Origin: CADEED01 sp964444835 | GTDB taxonomy: Bacteria; Pseudomonadota; Gammaproteobacteria; Steroidobacterales; Steroidobacteraceae | Assembly: GCA_964444835.1 (NCBI GenBank) | Contig: CAYUIT010000003.1 | Coordinates: 1 to 64,000, forward strand | Length of the DNA stretch: 64,000 nt | Reading direction: 5' to 3' | Shown here: one piece after another, positions 43,731 through 52,435 of the stretch | Position numbering within the stretch: the stretch's first letter is position 1 | Layout: each line of letters opens with the position of its first letter | Program-made: the position numbers and the translations under genes | Notes under the pieces: model-generated | The model's input: the letters and a program-made list of their open reading frames with translations, nothing else | Databases searched by the model: none | Told to the model about the DNA's origin: nothing

Positions 43731-44804
43731 CTAATTCGTCTCCGCCGCGGGCGCTTCTGCAGCCTCGGCCGTCTCTTCGACCGGCGGTGGCGGACGCGGC
43801 GCACCCAACTCCGGGTAGTCCTTGTACATACTGACGCCGTTCAGCGGCTTGTTCTGGCCGTTATGGCAAGTGGCGCAATAGACCTTTGCCACATCGCCCT
43901 TGGGCCCCTTGCGGTTCGCCGGGAACTGATCTGTCAGCGGGACCAAGTAGTTGACGTTGGCGTCGCGCGACATTTGGATCCCGTGCCAAGCCGTGATGCG
44001 CTGTGGCGTGCTCTCTCGCCAATCGCTGAACTGGCGCGAGTTATGGCAGAACGTGCAGTTGACGCCGAGTGATTGCGACATGTGCATCATCAGACCATAC
44101 GTCCACTCGGCGGACTTCAAGTTCGCCGGGTTGTTAGACTGATAAGTGCTAGTCGACACCACGCGGATGGGCTCCGACGCGTTGAGGAACCGCGTGAACG
44201 GCTCCGACGGCAATGACGCCGAAGCAACCGACTTCGCCGCCATGTTTTGCCCCTGCGTCCCCGCGATGAACGGGCTCAAATACTTGTCAGGCTCTTCGTA
44301 CCAAACGTTCTTCGGCACGGGCTCGCCACGATGACATGTATAGCAAGTCACGCCGGTCGCGCCGACATGAGCTTTCCACTCCGTATTCATCGCCCGGGTC
44401 ATCGCCAGCATGCGCCGAGCTACAACCTTCGTGTACACGTCGTCGACAGCCAAGTCCTCGCCCTTATGGCAGTAGACGCATCCCTCGTTCGGCGCGACCC
44501 ACGTCGTGATGGCTGCCATCACGCGTGCGAACTCGCCCACGCTGAGATCACCTAACACCTGAACGTTTTGATATGCCTCGGACGCACGGGGGCCACTCGG
44601 GTCAGCCAACGGCAAAGACTCTGGGGCCACATTCGCGGCCGCCGCCCGCGCTGCCAGTCGCGGGTTCGTCTGTTGCTCCATTGCCAAACCGCGGAAGCCC
44701 AATTGTGCCGTATCGACCGGCGGACGCTCGCCGCACGCAACCAGTACCATGCACACGGCTGCGCACATTAAGAACTTCACTAACAACTGTTCACTGTGGC
44801 TCAT
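43731..44804 (-). CDS. pufC: Reaction-centre tetraheme cytochrome c subunit
   Basis: A 357-residue periplasmic lipoprotein (lipobox LVAC in the signal peptide MCAAVCMVLVACGE) bound to the reaction centre. Four heme sites C-x2-C-H are visible: CVYCH, CYTCH, CTFCH and CATCH, with axial Met candidates in the preceding helices. It re-reduces the photo-oxidised special pair. The C-terminal tail is Pro/Glu/Ala-rich. The ATG overlaps the pufM stop by 4 nt. Confidence 0.97.
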   Translation of the reverse strand: MSHSEQLLVKFLMCAAVCMVLVACGERPPVDTAQLGFRGLAMEQQTNPRLAARAAAANVAPESLPLADPSGPRASEAYQNVQVLGDLSVGEFARVMAAITTWVAPNEGCVYCHKGEDLAVDDVYTKVVARRMLAMTRAMNTEWKAHVGATGVTCYTCHRGEPVPKNVWYEEPDKYLSPFIAGTQGQNMAAKSVASASLPSEPFTRFLNASEPIRVVSTSTYQSNNPANLKSAEWTYGLMMHMSQSLGVNCTFCHNSRQFSDWRESTPQRITAWHGIQMSRDANVNYLVPLTDQFPANRKGPKGDVAKVYCATCHNGQNKPLNGVSMYKDYPELGAPRPPPPVEETAEAAEAPAAETN

Positions 44805-45775
44805 GGTGCTGCTCCTGCGGCCGGATCGCCCTGGCCGGGATGCATGGGAGGATAGGCCGGAGCGACACCGTGATCGACCGCCCATAAGTACCAGTTGTCC
44901 ACCACGGTCCCGGTCAACAAAATACCAATACCGCCTGTCAACGGGCACAGGACTGCAAACCACCATGCCCAGCGGTGAATCGATTCAATCGTCGCGTTGA
45001 ATCCCATCGTCCAGCGCCAGAACAAGGCGCCGCGTTCCGCTGCAGTTCCACGATCCGTAATCTGCTCAATCTCGCGCTCACCGCCATAGCGACTGATTGC
45101 GAGAATCGTGGCGCCATGCATTGCGAACAACAGTACCGAGCCGTACAAGAACACGATCGACAATGCGTGGAACGGGTTATAGAACAAATTGCCGTGCCGA
45201 ATGGATAGCGCTGCCGTCCAATCGAGATGCGGGAATATTCCGAACGGAACACCTTCACTCCAGCTGCCCATCAACAGCGGTCGAAAGAAACCCAGCACCA
45301 AGAAAAGCCAGATCGCCGCTGCGAAAGCCCAGGCAACGTGAGTGCCCATGCCAAGTGCTCGCGCTCGCCGGTAGGTGCGCACCCACCAGAGAATGACGGA
45401 CAGCGTCAGCAAGAAGCCTGTTAGCAGCCACCACCCGCCATCGTTCAAGGGCGGCAAGCTTAGGCCATACTCAGGAGCCGGGGGCTCGAGTGCCAACCAA
45501 AACAACTGGCGAATGAACTCGCGCAGGTCCCAGCCGACCGAGGCCCACATGTTGAGACCGATGATCTCGAACGCGGCCAAGCCAAACAGCAGCGAAAGCA
45601 CGCCCGTCGTACCCAAATACACGGGTCCGATCTGCGCGTCGCCCAACTTGCCAAGCCAGTAAGCAAAGCGCGTTTTGCCTTGTCGCTGCCATGTCCCGGC
45701 GGGCAGCGGCACGGCATCGTGCGCTGGACCACGCAGCTGCACCGAAGTGAAAATGTTCTGATATTCGAGGGCCAT
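44801..45775 (-). CDS. pufM: Photosynthetic reaction centre M subunit
   Basis: A 324-residue, five-helix core subunit binding pigments, QA and the non-heme iron. GLNMWASVGWDLREFIRQLFWLALEPPAPEYGL and the His-rich SIRHGNLFYNPFHALSIVFLYGSVLLFAMHGATILA hold the bacteriochlorophyll and iron ligands. Preceded by pufL (56-nt gap) and coupled to pufC. Confidence 0.98.
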   Translation of the reverse strand: MALEYQNIFTSVQLRGPAHDAVPLPAGTWQRQGKTRFAYWLGKLGDAQIGPVYLGTTGVLSLLFGLAAFEIIGLNMWASVGWDLREFIRQLFWLALEPPAPEYGLSLPPLNDGGWWLLTGFLLTLSVILWWVRTYRRARALGMGTHVAWAFAAAIWLFLVLGFFRPLLMGSWSEGVPFGIFPHLDWTAALSIRHGNLFYNPFHALSIVFLYGSVLLFAMHGATILAISRYGGEREIEQITDRGTAAERGALFWRWTMGFNATIESIHRWAWWFAVLCPLTGGIGILLTGTVVDNWYLWAVDHGVAPAYPPMHPGQGDPAAGAAP

Positions 45776-45831
45776 GTGTCAGATTCCCCTTGTTAATTGT
45801 TCTCTAAAGTTGAGGTCGCAGCGGATTGCGC

Positions 45832-46656
45832 TCAACGCCAGATCGGCAGGTCTAGCCACCAGTTCCACCATTCGGGCCAGCCGCGGGTCCAAAACGGACC
45901 GCTGACGATGATGCAGACCACTGCCCAAAACACGCCGGCGAGCGCTAACAACAGGCCGAGTCGATGAATGCCTAGCGTGCCAACCGAGTAGCCAATGAAG
46001 TCGCGAAAGTAAGCATTCTCGTGTTCCGGCGTCTTCACCGGCTCGCCCTTCTTCGGATTCGTAGCCGAGAGAATCAGCGATCCGTGGAGTGCGAGCGCCA
46101 GCGTCGTCGTGAAGAACAGCGTCGCCGCAATCATGTGCGCTGGGTTGTAGTGGAAGTGCAAATACTGGTAGCCAACGTTCGAGACCCAATCGAGGTGGCT
46201 AAAGATGCCGTATGGGAAGCCGTGACCCCACGCGCCCAGCAACACCGGGCGAATCACCACGAGGGAGGCATACGCGAGAATCGCGAAGCCGAATGCCACC
46301 GGCACGTGATAGCCGATGCCCAACTTGCGACAGATCTCAACTTCACGCAGCGCCCATGAGATGAACGAACCGAGCGCGCAGATCGTAATGATCTGCCACA
46401 GCCCACCTTCCTTCAACGGCGCGAGGCCAAGACCATATTTCAGATCAGGCGGCGCGATGCTGATTTGCCACAAATTCCAGGTATCGCCCAGTGCGGCGCC
46501 CCAGATGATCATGACGATGCCCAGCACCGCGAAGAATACTGTCGTGATACCAAAGAATCCGACGAAGAAGGGACCGATCCAGAAATCGAACAGGTCGCCG
46601 CCGATGAGCGTGCCACCGCGCACGCGGTACTTTCGCTCGAAACTTAGCATTGCCAT
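45832..46656 (-). CDS. pufL: Photosynthetic reaction centre L subunit
   Basis: A 274-residue, five-helix partner of PufM: FERKYRVRGGTLIGGDLFDFW at the N-terminus, SNVGYQYLHFHYNPAHMIAATLFFTTTLALALHG with pigment, QB-site and iron histidines. A stable hairpin lies upstream, between pufA and pufL, as in other puf operons. Confidence 0.98.
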   Translation of the reverse strand: MAMLSFERKYRVRGGTLIGGDLFDFWIGPFFVGFFGITTVFFAVLGIVMIIWGAALGDTWNLWQISIAPPDLKYGLGLAPLKEGGLWQIITICALGSFISWALREVEICRKLGIGYHVPVAFGFAILAYASLVVIRPVLLGAWGHGFPYGIFSHLDWVSNVGYQYLHFHYNPAHMIAATLFFTTTLALALHGSLILSATNPKKGEPVKTPEHENAYFRDFIGYSVGTLGIHRLGLLLALAGVFWAVVCIIVSGPFWTRGWPEWWNWWLDLPIWR

Positions 46657-46692
46657 TGTTGCTCCTCCCGCTCTCGTGCACTCGACGAGTCG

Positions 46693-46726
46693 GCGGGCAA
46701 GATTCGGCTAGCCGAATCTCGCCCGC
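46693..46726 (-). promoter_or_regulatory. Intercistronic pufA-pufL mRNA hairpin
   Basis: AGATTCGGC (46700-46708) pairs with GCCGAATCT (46711-46719), extended by GCGGGC (46693-46698) with GCCCGC (46721-46726) after one mismatch. The result is a stem of about 16 positions with almost no loop. In Rhodobacter a hairpin at this place blocks 3' decay and raises pufBA over pufLM mRNA; the same role is likely here. Confidence 0.8.
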
Positions 46727-46746
46727 AGACTCAATACGCGAGCAGC

Positions 46747-46962
46747 CTAGTTAGCTGTCGTTGCGGTGGCCACACTGGCCACACGCGACGTCACTTCTTG
46801 GTCTTGCATCGCCGACGCGGTTGCACGCGGAGCGTTCAACCAATCGCCGTATCTCGGGGTGCTCAGCTGCACAAAGTGATTCACCAGCACCATCAAGAAT
46901 GCGAATGCAAGGATGCCAATCAGCGCTCGGCGCGGATCAAAAATCATCCATAGTCGCCACAT
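46747..46962 (-). CDS. pufA: LH1 antenna alpha subunit
   Basis: A 71-residue single-helix antenna protein, MWRLWMIFDPRRALIG at the N-terminus, with the bacteriochlorophyll-binding His in VLVNHFVQLS. After the usual WLNAP end of the membrane part it carries about 25 extra Ala/Thr/Ser-rich residues, possibly trimmed in the mature protein. A strong ribosome-binding site (AGGAG) precedes the ATG. Confidence 0.96.
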   Translation of the reverse strand: MWRLWMIFDPRRALIGILAFAFLMVLVNHFVQLSTPRYGDWLNAPRATASAMQDQEVTSRVASVATATTAN

Positions 46963-46979
46963 AGTTTTCTCCTAATTCC

Positions 46980-47129
46980 TCAGAACCAAGGACGCCAATT
47001 CCAAATCAGAATGTGCGCTACCAGCGTCAGCGCTATGAAGCCGCCGAAGCCCAGCATGAACATTCTGTGGAACTCCTTGGCTTCCGAAGCGTTGAGCCCG
47101 GAGAGCGAGCCCTTTCTTTCATCAGCCAT
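46980..47129 (-). CDS. pufB: LH1 antenna beta subunit
   Basis: A 49-residue protein, starting MADERKGSLSGLNASEAKEF and ending LIWNWRPWF, with the bacteriochlorophyll-binding His in LVAHILIW. Start and stop were read directly from the minus strand; GGAGGATAAGTAG lies just before the ATG. It is followed 17 nt later by pufA. No pufQ or pufX precedes or follows. Confidence 0.96.
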   Translation of the reverse strand: MADERKGSLSGLNASEAKEFHRMFMLGFGGFIALTLVAHILIWNWRPWF

Positions 47130-47270
47130 CTACTTATCCTCCAAATCGAACCAGACTGGTTGTCGCGCGAAAGCCCGCGACGTGGCCCAATGCAAGAGCT
47201 CTTGCTCCGCATCGCTCGCAATCGCTCAATAGAATTGAGCGAACACAAGACGTGAATACTGCAACGGCGT
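47130..47270 (-). promoter_or_regulatory. bchZ-pufB spacer with three stem-loops
   Basis: This 141-bp gap contains CGCTCAAT-AGA-ATTGAGCG (47223-47241), the perfect palindrome GCAAGAGCTCTTGC (47192-47205) and GTCGCG-N8-CGCGAC (47162-47181), in series upstream of pufB. They may separate bchXYZ from highly abundant puf mRNA by processing or partial termination. No clear separate puf promoter is visible. Confidence 0.5.
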
Positions 47271-48728
47271 TCATGCCGCCCTGCCTTGACCGAGCGCACG
47301 TAGCGCAGCGGTCACGCGTTCCGCCGTGATGCGCTCCTCGCCAGCGGCTCGTGCATCGCGCTCGGCGCGATCACGGAGACGCTTGGCGGCAGAAATGCGC
47401 ACCAGGAACGGTTCGTTGGCGACATAGTCGTCTAACAACTGCTGTGCCGCTGCGTCCCACGCGACAGACTCGAGGCGCGCGATCCGCGCCGGCGTCGCTT
47501 CGACGCGGTCCATCTCGGTTCCGAGCGGCAAGATGTGGAACAATGCGTCGAACAACGCGTTGCAATACTCTTGGATCAAGTAGGTAGCGCCGGCATAGCC
47601 CATGAAGGGCGTGCCGGTGTGGCGTCGAACGATGGCACCTGGGAAGGACGCCGGAATGTACATCGCGCGGGGGCCTAGCTCCGCGAGGTACATGCGCTCG
47701 TTGTAACTGCCGAAGAGCACCAAGGGTGTTTTTTCGCGGACCATTTTCCGGACCGCTTCGTTATCCGTTTTGCCGCCAGGTTGGCGCGCGATCGCAAAGT
47801 TGCACGGCAAGCCCATTTCGCTTTCGAGAAAGTGCCGTACACCGCGTGTATAGGTTTCGCTCGCGACGATGCCGAAGCTCGCCGTACCGAAGAAGTCCTG
47901 CGTAACCGAGCGCCACAAGTCCCACAGCGGCTTGATGGTCGTGTGTTTTTCGCGCTCGATGAAGGGCTCGACATCTAGTCCTAACAACTCGCCGAGCGTC
48001 CGCAAGAACTTAGTCGTGCTGTGCAAGCCGATCGGTGCTTGCAAGTAAGGGCGCTCCAGTGCTTCGCACAGCAGCCGCCCGTATTCGCGATACATACAAA
48101 TGTTGACGTCGGCCTGGGCCAATTGCGCGATGTCGGCCAAATGGCTACCCAGCGGGAACACCATGTTGATCTCGGCGCCGATGCCTTCGACGAGCCGCCG
48201 GATCTCCGCAAGATCCGACCACGTGTTGAAGTAGCCGTAGGCGGGCCCGATGATGTTGACGCGCGGCTTCTCGCCTTCCTTGCGCGGCTTCAGCGCTGGT
48301 ACCTTGCGCGGACCGAATTCGGTCCACAGCCAGTACAACGCACGGTTCGCGCTCTGCCACTGATCCTCGTCGATCGTGCGCGGCAAGAAGCGCTTGATAC
48401 TGGTGCCTTCGGGCGTAACGCCGCCGCCGATCATCTCGGCGATTGAGCCCGTGACGACGACGCTCGGCAGATTCGGATCGAGCGCCTTATGGGCGCGACG
48501 CATCGCGCCTTCGGTACCATGCTGTCCGAGCTCTTCCTCAGCGAGCCCCGTCACGACAACGGGCAACTCGTGCGGCGGCAGCGCATCGGTGTAATGCAGC
48601 ACCGAGGTCACCGGCAAATTCTCGCAGCCGACGGGTCCGTCGATGATGACCTGCAGGCCCTTGATCGACGTGAACACGTAGACCGAGCCCCAGTAACCTC
48701 CTGCGCGATCATGATCGAGCACGAGCAT
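47271..48728 (-). CDS. bchZ: Chlorophyllide a reductase subunit Z
   Basis: A 485-residue NifK-like subunit of chlorophyllide oxidoreductase, which reduces C7=C8. It begins MLVLDHDRAGGYWGSVYVF, with the cluster Cys in DGPVGCENLPV and the conserved TGSIAEMIGGGVTPEGT. Its start overlaps the bchY stop by 1 nt. Confidence 0.97.
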   Translation of the reverse strand: MLVLDHDRAGGYWGSVYVFTSIKGLQVIIDGPVGCENLPVTSVLHYTDALPPHELPVVVTGLAEEELGQHGTEGAMRRAHKALDPNLPSVVVTGSIAEMIGGGVTPEGTSIKRFLPRTIDEDQWQSANRALYWLWTEFGPRKVPALKPRKEGEKPRVNIIGPAYGYFNTWSDLAEIRRLVEGIGAEINMVFPLGSHLADIAQLAQADVNICMYREYGRLLCEALERPYLQAPIGLHSTTKFLRTLGELLGLDVEPFIEREKHTTIKPLWDLWRSVTQDFFGTASFGIVASETYTRGVRHFLESEMGLPCNFAIARQPGGKTDNEAVRKMVREKTPLVLFGSYNERMYLAELGPRAMYIPASFPGAIVRRHTGTPFMGYAGATYLIQEYCNALFDALFHILPLGTEMDRVEATPARIARLESVAWDAAAQQLLDDYVANEPFLVRISAAKRLRDRAERDARAAGEERITAERVTAALRALGQGRAA

Positions 48729-50353
48729 CAGATCATCTCCTCGCTCTTGCGCGCCTTCGCGGCTTTGGCGAGCTGACGCTGGTACGCCTCGCGAAACTCC
48801 GGCCGATCACGCGGCACGTCTTCCCAAATACCCGCTGTATAGCCCTCGCCCACACCAGCGAAGAACGTGCGCATCGTGTCGAAACGCGCTTTACCGGCCA
48901 GTGCGGCGTTGATTACTTGCGCGAGCGATCCCGCGCCAGCCGGCCCCATCAGCGGCCGCGACGAAATCAAGTTGGTGAAGTACAAGCTCGGCGTTGCGCA
49001 CTCTTTGGCAGCCTGTACGACTGGGGTGGTGCCGATGGCGAGATCGGGCTTGAACTCGCGGAATGCGGCCAAATCCTGTTCGAGCGATGCGCGGAACTGT
49101 ACGCGCACGCCCTTTGCCTCGAGCCACTCGCGATCGGCGTCCGACCAGGGTGTGCGCGGACAAGCAGTGCCGACGTAACGTAAATCGGCGCCGCTATCGA
49201 CCAGCAAGCGCGCGACTAACAACTCGGAGCCTTCATAGCCCGACAATGTGATCCGCGCGTTGATCGGCTTCGCCGCGAGAGCGCCACGAATCGCCGGGAG
49301 GAACTTATTCTGCGCGGCACCGATTTTGTCAGCGCCGACGCCACACGCCTTACCGATCGACTCAAGCCAAGCTGCCGTGCCGTCGTACCCCACCGGCGCG
49401 GAGCCCACCACGGGGCGGCCCGCAGCCTGAAACTCGCGAACCGACGCGATGTAATGCGGATGAATCGCTGCTACCGCCGTGCAATCAAGCGCACCGTAGA
49501 GCTCGCGCCACTCGCGAGTCGGCACACAAACGCCAGCCGCTAAGCCAAGCGGTTCAAGCAGCGCACCGATGCCCATGGGGTCGGCCGGGAACATCTCGCC
49601 GAGCAATGCAACACTGGGCGCTGAGCTGCGTGCCGTACGTGGCGCTTGCACGGGGCCCGCTTCGGCCTCCGTCCGCGCATAACGCAACATGGCACCCGCG
49701 AGCACGTCCTTCGCTTCAGCATGCGTGGGCACACCGAATCCGGGCACGTCGATACCGATGACGCGTACGCCGTTGATCTCTTTCGGCAACAGCTGCAGCG
49801 GCACACCGGATGCCGTCGGGACGCACAAGTTGATAATGACGACCGCGTCGTAGTTAGCCGGATCCGCTAACTTGTAGACAGCGTCGCGGATATCCTCGAA
49901 CAACTTGCCTGTGACCAGCGTTTCGGAATTGAACGGCACATAGCCGACCGTGCGCCGCGCGCCGTAGAAGTGCGACGTGAACGTGAGCCCATACACGCAG
50001 CAAGCAGACCCCGACAGCACGGTCGCCGTGCGGCGCATACGCAAGCCGACGCGCAAAGAGCCGAACGCGGGGCACATGCTCTGCGGTTGGTCGTGCGGTC
50101 CGGCCGGATAGTCCTGCGCGTACTGCGCGAGCACTTCGCTCTTGCCCGCCGCGGCCGCGGCACGTTTCAGTTCGTCTTTACCGGCATGACAACCTAGGCC
50201 GTCCGACTGCGTCGCCGCCATATTCACGGCGGGCGCGGCAGCGGTCGCGCCCGACACTCGCGCACCGTCGAGCACGACGTCCGCCGCGCCGTCGTAGCGC
50301 ACTTCAGCGCTGGCGCGAGTCAGATCGTCGGTCGGTGAGTCGAGTTCGTTCAT
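48728..50353 (-). CDS. bchY: Chlorophyllide a reductase subunit Y
   Basis: A 541-residue NifD-like subunit. Cluster cysteines lie in SMCPAFGSLRV, GSACCVYGLTF and IINLCVPTASG. An N-terminal extension rich in Ala is typical. The ATG at 50353 is preferred over an upstream start that would overlap bchX. Gap to bchX is 17 nt. Confidence 0.96.
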   Translation of the reverse strand: MNELDSPTDDLTRASAEVRYDGAADVVLDGARVSGATAAAPAVNMAATQSDGLGCHAGKDELKRAAAAAGKSEVLAQYAQDYPAGPHDQPQSMCPAFGSLRVGLRMRRTATVLSGSACCVYGLTFTSHFYGARRTVGYVPFNSETLVTGKLFEDIRDAVYKLADPANYDAVVIINLCVPTASGVPLQLLPKEINGVRVIGIDVPGFGVPTHAEAKDVLAGAMLRYARTEAEAGPVQAPRTARSSAPSVALLGEMFPADPMGIGALLEPLGLAAGVCVPTREWRELYGALDCTAVAAIHPHYIASVREFQAAGRPVVGSAPVGYDGTAAWLESIGKACGVGADKIGAAQNKFLPAIRGALAAKPINARITLSGYEGSELLVARLLVDSGADLRYVGTACPRTPWSDADREWLEAKGVRVQFRASLEQDLAAFREFKPDLAIGTTPVVQAAKECATPSLYFTNLISSRPLMGPAGAGSLAQVINAALAGKARFDTMRTFFAGVGEGYTAGIWEDVPRDRPEFREAYQRQLAKAAKARKSEEMI

Positions 50354-50370
50354 GCGCGTTTCGGTCTGGA

Positions 50371-51387
50371 TCAAACAGCGTCGTATACGACTTCGAGCGA
50401 GGGCTTCGTCACTTGCGACGTGCCACACATGTCTTCGAACGTGGCAGGCTCGAGCGTGACGCCACGACCCACCGCCTCGCCTTTGAACAGCCCTAACAAT
50501 GCATCTTGCGATAGCGGCGTCGGACGCATCGGCGGTGCCTCAGCGACATTCGTTGCTAGCTGCGTGAATAACGGCGCCCAACTACTCTCCGGGCGACCGA
50601 TGATTTCGTAGTTGGCGCTCTTGCGACGAATTTCTTCATTCGCAGGAATCGCGGCGAGCACCGGAATTCCGGCCGCTGCGGCGAACGCTTGCGCCTCGCC
50701 TGTGCCATCGTCTTTGTTGATGACGAGCCCGGCGACACCCACGTTGCCACCCAGCTTGCGGAAATACTCGACGGCAGAACACACGTTGTTAGCCACGTAC
50801 AGTGACTGCAAGTCGTTGCTGCCGACGACGATGACCTTCTGGCACATGTCGCGCGCAATCGGCAGACCGAAGCCACCGCACACCACGTCGCCCAGGAAAT
50901 CGAGCAGCACGTAGTCGAAGCCCCAGTCGTGGAAGCCGAGTTTCTCGAGAGTTTCGAAACCATGGATGATGCCGCGGCCGCCACAGCCACGACCGACTTC
51001 AGGGCCGCCGAGCTCCATCGCAAAAACGCCGTCGCGCTTGAAGCACACGTCGCCGATTTGAACTTGTTCGCCGGCCAGCTTCTTCTTCGAGGAAGTCTCG
51101 ATGATCGTCGGACAGGCGCGGCCGCCGAACAGCAGCGAAGTCGTGTCGCTCTTCGGATCGCAACCGATCAGCAACACCTTCTTGCCGAGCTGCGCCATCA
51201 TGTAAGACAGATTGGCGAGCGTGAAACTCTTGCCGATGCCGCCCTTGCCGTAGATCGCGATGATCTGCGTCTGCTTGGTGACAGCACCCGTGGCGATCGG
51301 TTCGGGGTCGACAGCCGCCTCAGCGCGCAATGAGCGCTTGAGCTTTTCGACCGGCACGGAAACCGTATTGGTGATCGGTGGCGTCAT
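50371..51387 (-). CDS. bchX: Chlorophyllide a reductase iron-sulfur ATP-binding subunit X
   Basis: A 338-residue NifH-like ATPase, electron donor to BchYZ. P-loop YGKGGIGKSF (about 46-55); bridging [4Fe-4S] cysteines Cys135 (GRGCGGRGI) and Cys170 (GDVVCGGFGLP). The start overlaps the bchC stop by 4 nt. Confidence 0.97.
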   Translation of the reverse strand: MTPPITNTVSVPVEKLKRSLRAEAAVDPEPIATGAVTKQTQIIAIYGKGGIGKSFTLANLSYMMAQLGKKVLLIGCDPKSDTTSLLFGGRACPTIIETSSKKKLAGEQVQIGDVCFKRDGVFAMELGGPEVGRGCGGRGIIHGFETLEKLGFHDWGFDYVLLDFLGDVVCGGFGLPIARDMCQKVIVVGSNDLQSLYVANNVCSAVEYFRKLGGNVGVAGLVINKDDGTGEAQAFAAAAGIPVLAAIPANEEIRRKSANYEIIGRPESSWAPLFTQLATNVAEAPPMRPTPLSQDALLGLFKGEAVGRGVTLEPATFEDMCGTSQVTKPSLEVVYDAV

Positions 51388-52325
51388 GACAAGCGTCTCC
51401 AGTCGAGAACCATCTTCAGGCAGTCCGGATTGGTGAACGCAGTTCGATACGCGTCAGCCGCTTCGGTAACTTCGTGGCGATGCGTGATCAGGCCATCGAG
51501 AGACAAGCGTCCCTCCGTGACCAGCGCCTGCACCGCCATCAGATCGGATGGCTGCCACTCGGCCGCCACACGAATCCGGGCCTCGCGCATGAACGCGGGC
51601 GCGAAATTGAAAGACACACGCTCGGCATAAAAGCCGGCCAGCACGATCTCGCCGCGCGGCGCTAAGCGCGCCGTCAAGCTGTCGATGATCGTGGGATCGC
51701 CACTGACGTCGTACGCGCACTGGTAGTCGCGGCGCGTGTCTACGTCGGGCGTGCAGACGGTGTAACCGCGGGCTCCCGCCGTGCGTCGCGCGTCGAGTTC
51801 CCACACCGTCGGCGCAGGTGCACCGAGCGCGAGCGTGATTCGTGCTAACAACCTTCCGAGGACGCCGTGGCCGACGACGAGATCCGGCAGCGCACCATCA
51901 CGCGCCTTGATCGCGTGGTAGGCCGTCGCTGCGAGCGCAAGCAATACACCTTGTTCGCCCAATTGCTCGTCGATCGAAACCGTGCGCGCAGCCGGAACGA
52001 CTACCCGTGCCGCAGCGCCACCAAACAAACCGCGGATCGAACCGAAGCAACGCGCGCCGGGCACAAACACGCGCTCGCCGATGCGGCTGTGAACGTGCTT
52101 GCCGGCGTCTTGCACGCGACCGACCGATTCGTACCCCGGGATCAATGGATAGCCCATACCGGGAAACGCCGGCATGCGGCCAGACCACAGGAGCTTCTCG
52201 GTGCCCGTGCTGATGCCGCTCCACTCGATATCGACGACCAAGTCGTCGTCACCGGGCGGCGCAAGCTCAACCCGAGACAGCGCTAACTGCTCCGGCGCTT
52301 GCAGCACGACGGCCAACGTTTTCAT
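51384..52325 (-). CDS. bchC: 3-hydroxyethyl bacteriochlorophyllide a dehydrogenase
   Basis: A 313-residue medium-chain dehydrogenase-like enzyme oxidising the C3 hydroxyethyl to acetyl. It has EWSGISTGTEKLLWSGRMP, GYESVGRV and the nucleotide-binding region VVGHGVLGRLLARI. It begins the bchCXYZ-puf transcript from its own promoter, after crtF. AGGTCGGGG precedes the ATG. Confidence 0.95.
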   Translation of the reverse strand: MKTLAVVLQAPEQLALSRVELAPPGDDDLVVDIEWSGISTGTEKLLWSGRMPAFPGMGYPLIPGYESVGRVQDAGKHVHSRIGERVFVPGARCFGSIRGLFGGAAARVVVPAARTVSIDEQLGEQGVLLALAATAYHAIKARDGALPDLVVGHGVLGRLLARITLALGAPAPTVWELDARRTAGARGYTVCTPDVDTRRDYQCAYDVSGDPTIIDSLTARLAPRGEIVLAGFYAERVSFNFAPAFMREARIRVAAEWQPSDLMAVQALVTEGRLSLDGLITHRHEVTEAADAYRTAFTNPDCLKMVLDWRRLS

Positions 52326-52369
52326 CCCCGACCTGCCCTTGTCACGCGGGTGCCCCTTTTTGATTCAAA

Positions 52370-52401
52370 TGTCAGTTTATGCTGACTGTTTAAACTGTCA
52401 A
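52370..52401 (-). promoter_or_regulatory. bchC promoter overlapped by a PpsR-like operator
   Basis: Minus strand -35 TTGACA (52401-52396), 16-nt spacer, -10 TAAACT (52379-52374). The palindrome GTCAG-N6-CTGAC (52371-52386) lies in the site TGT-CAGTTTATGCTG-ACT (52370-52387), one base short of the PpsR/CrtJ consensus TGT-N12-ACA, and covers the -10. The bchC promoter of Rhodobacter is organised in the same manner. Confidence 0.65.
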
Positions 52402-52435
52402 GTTTTTGCGACACTCGAAAACGCTGGGGAAACCC

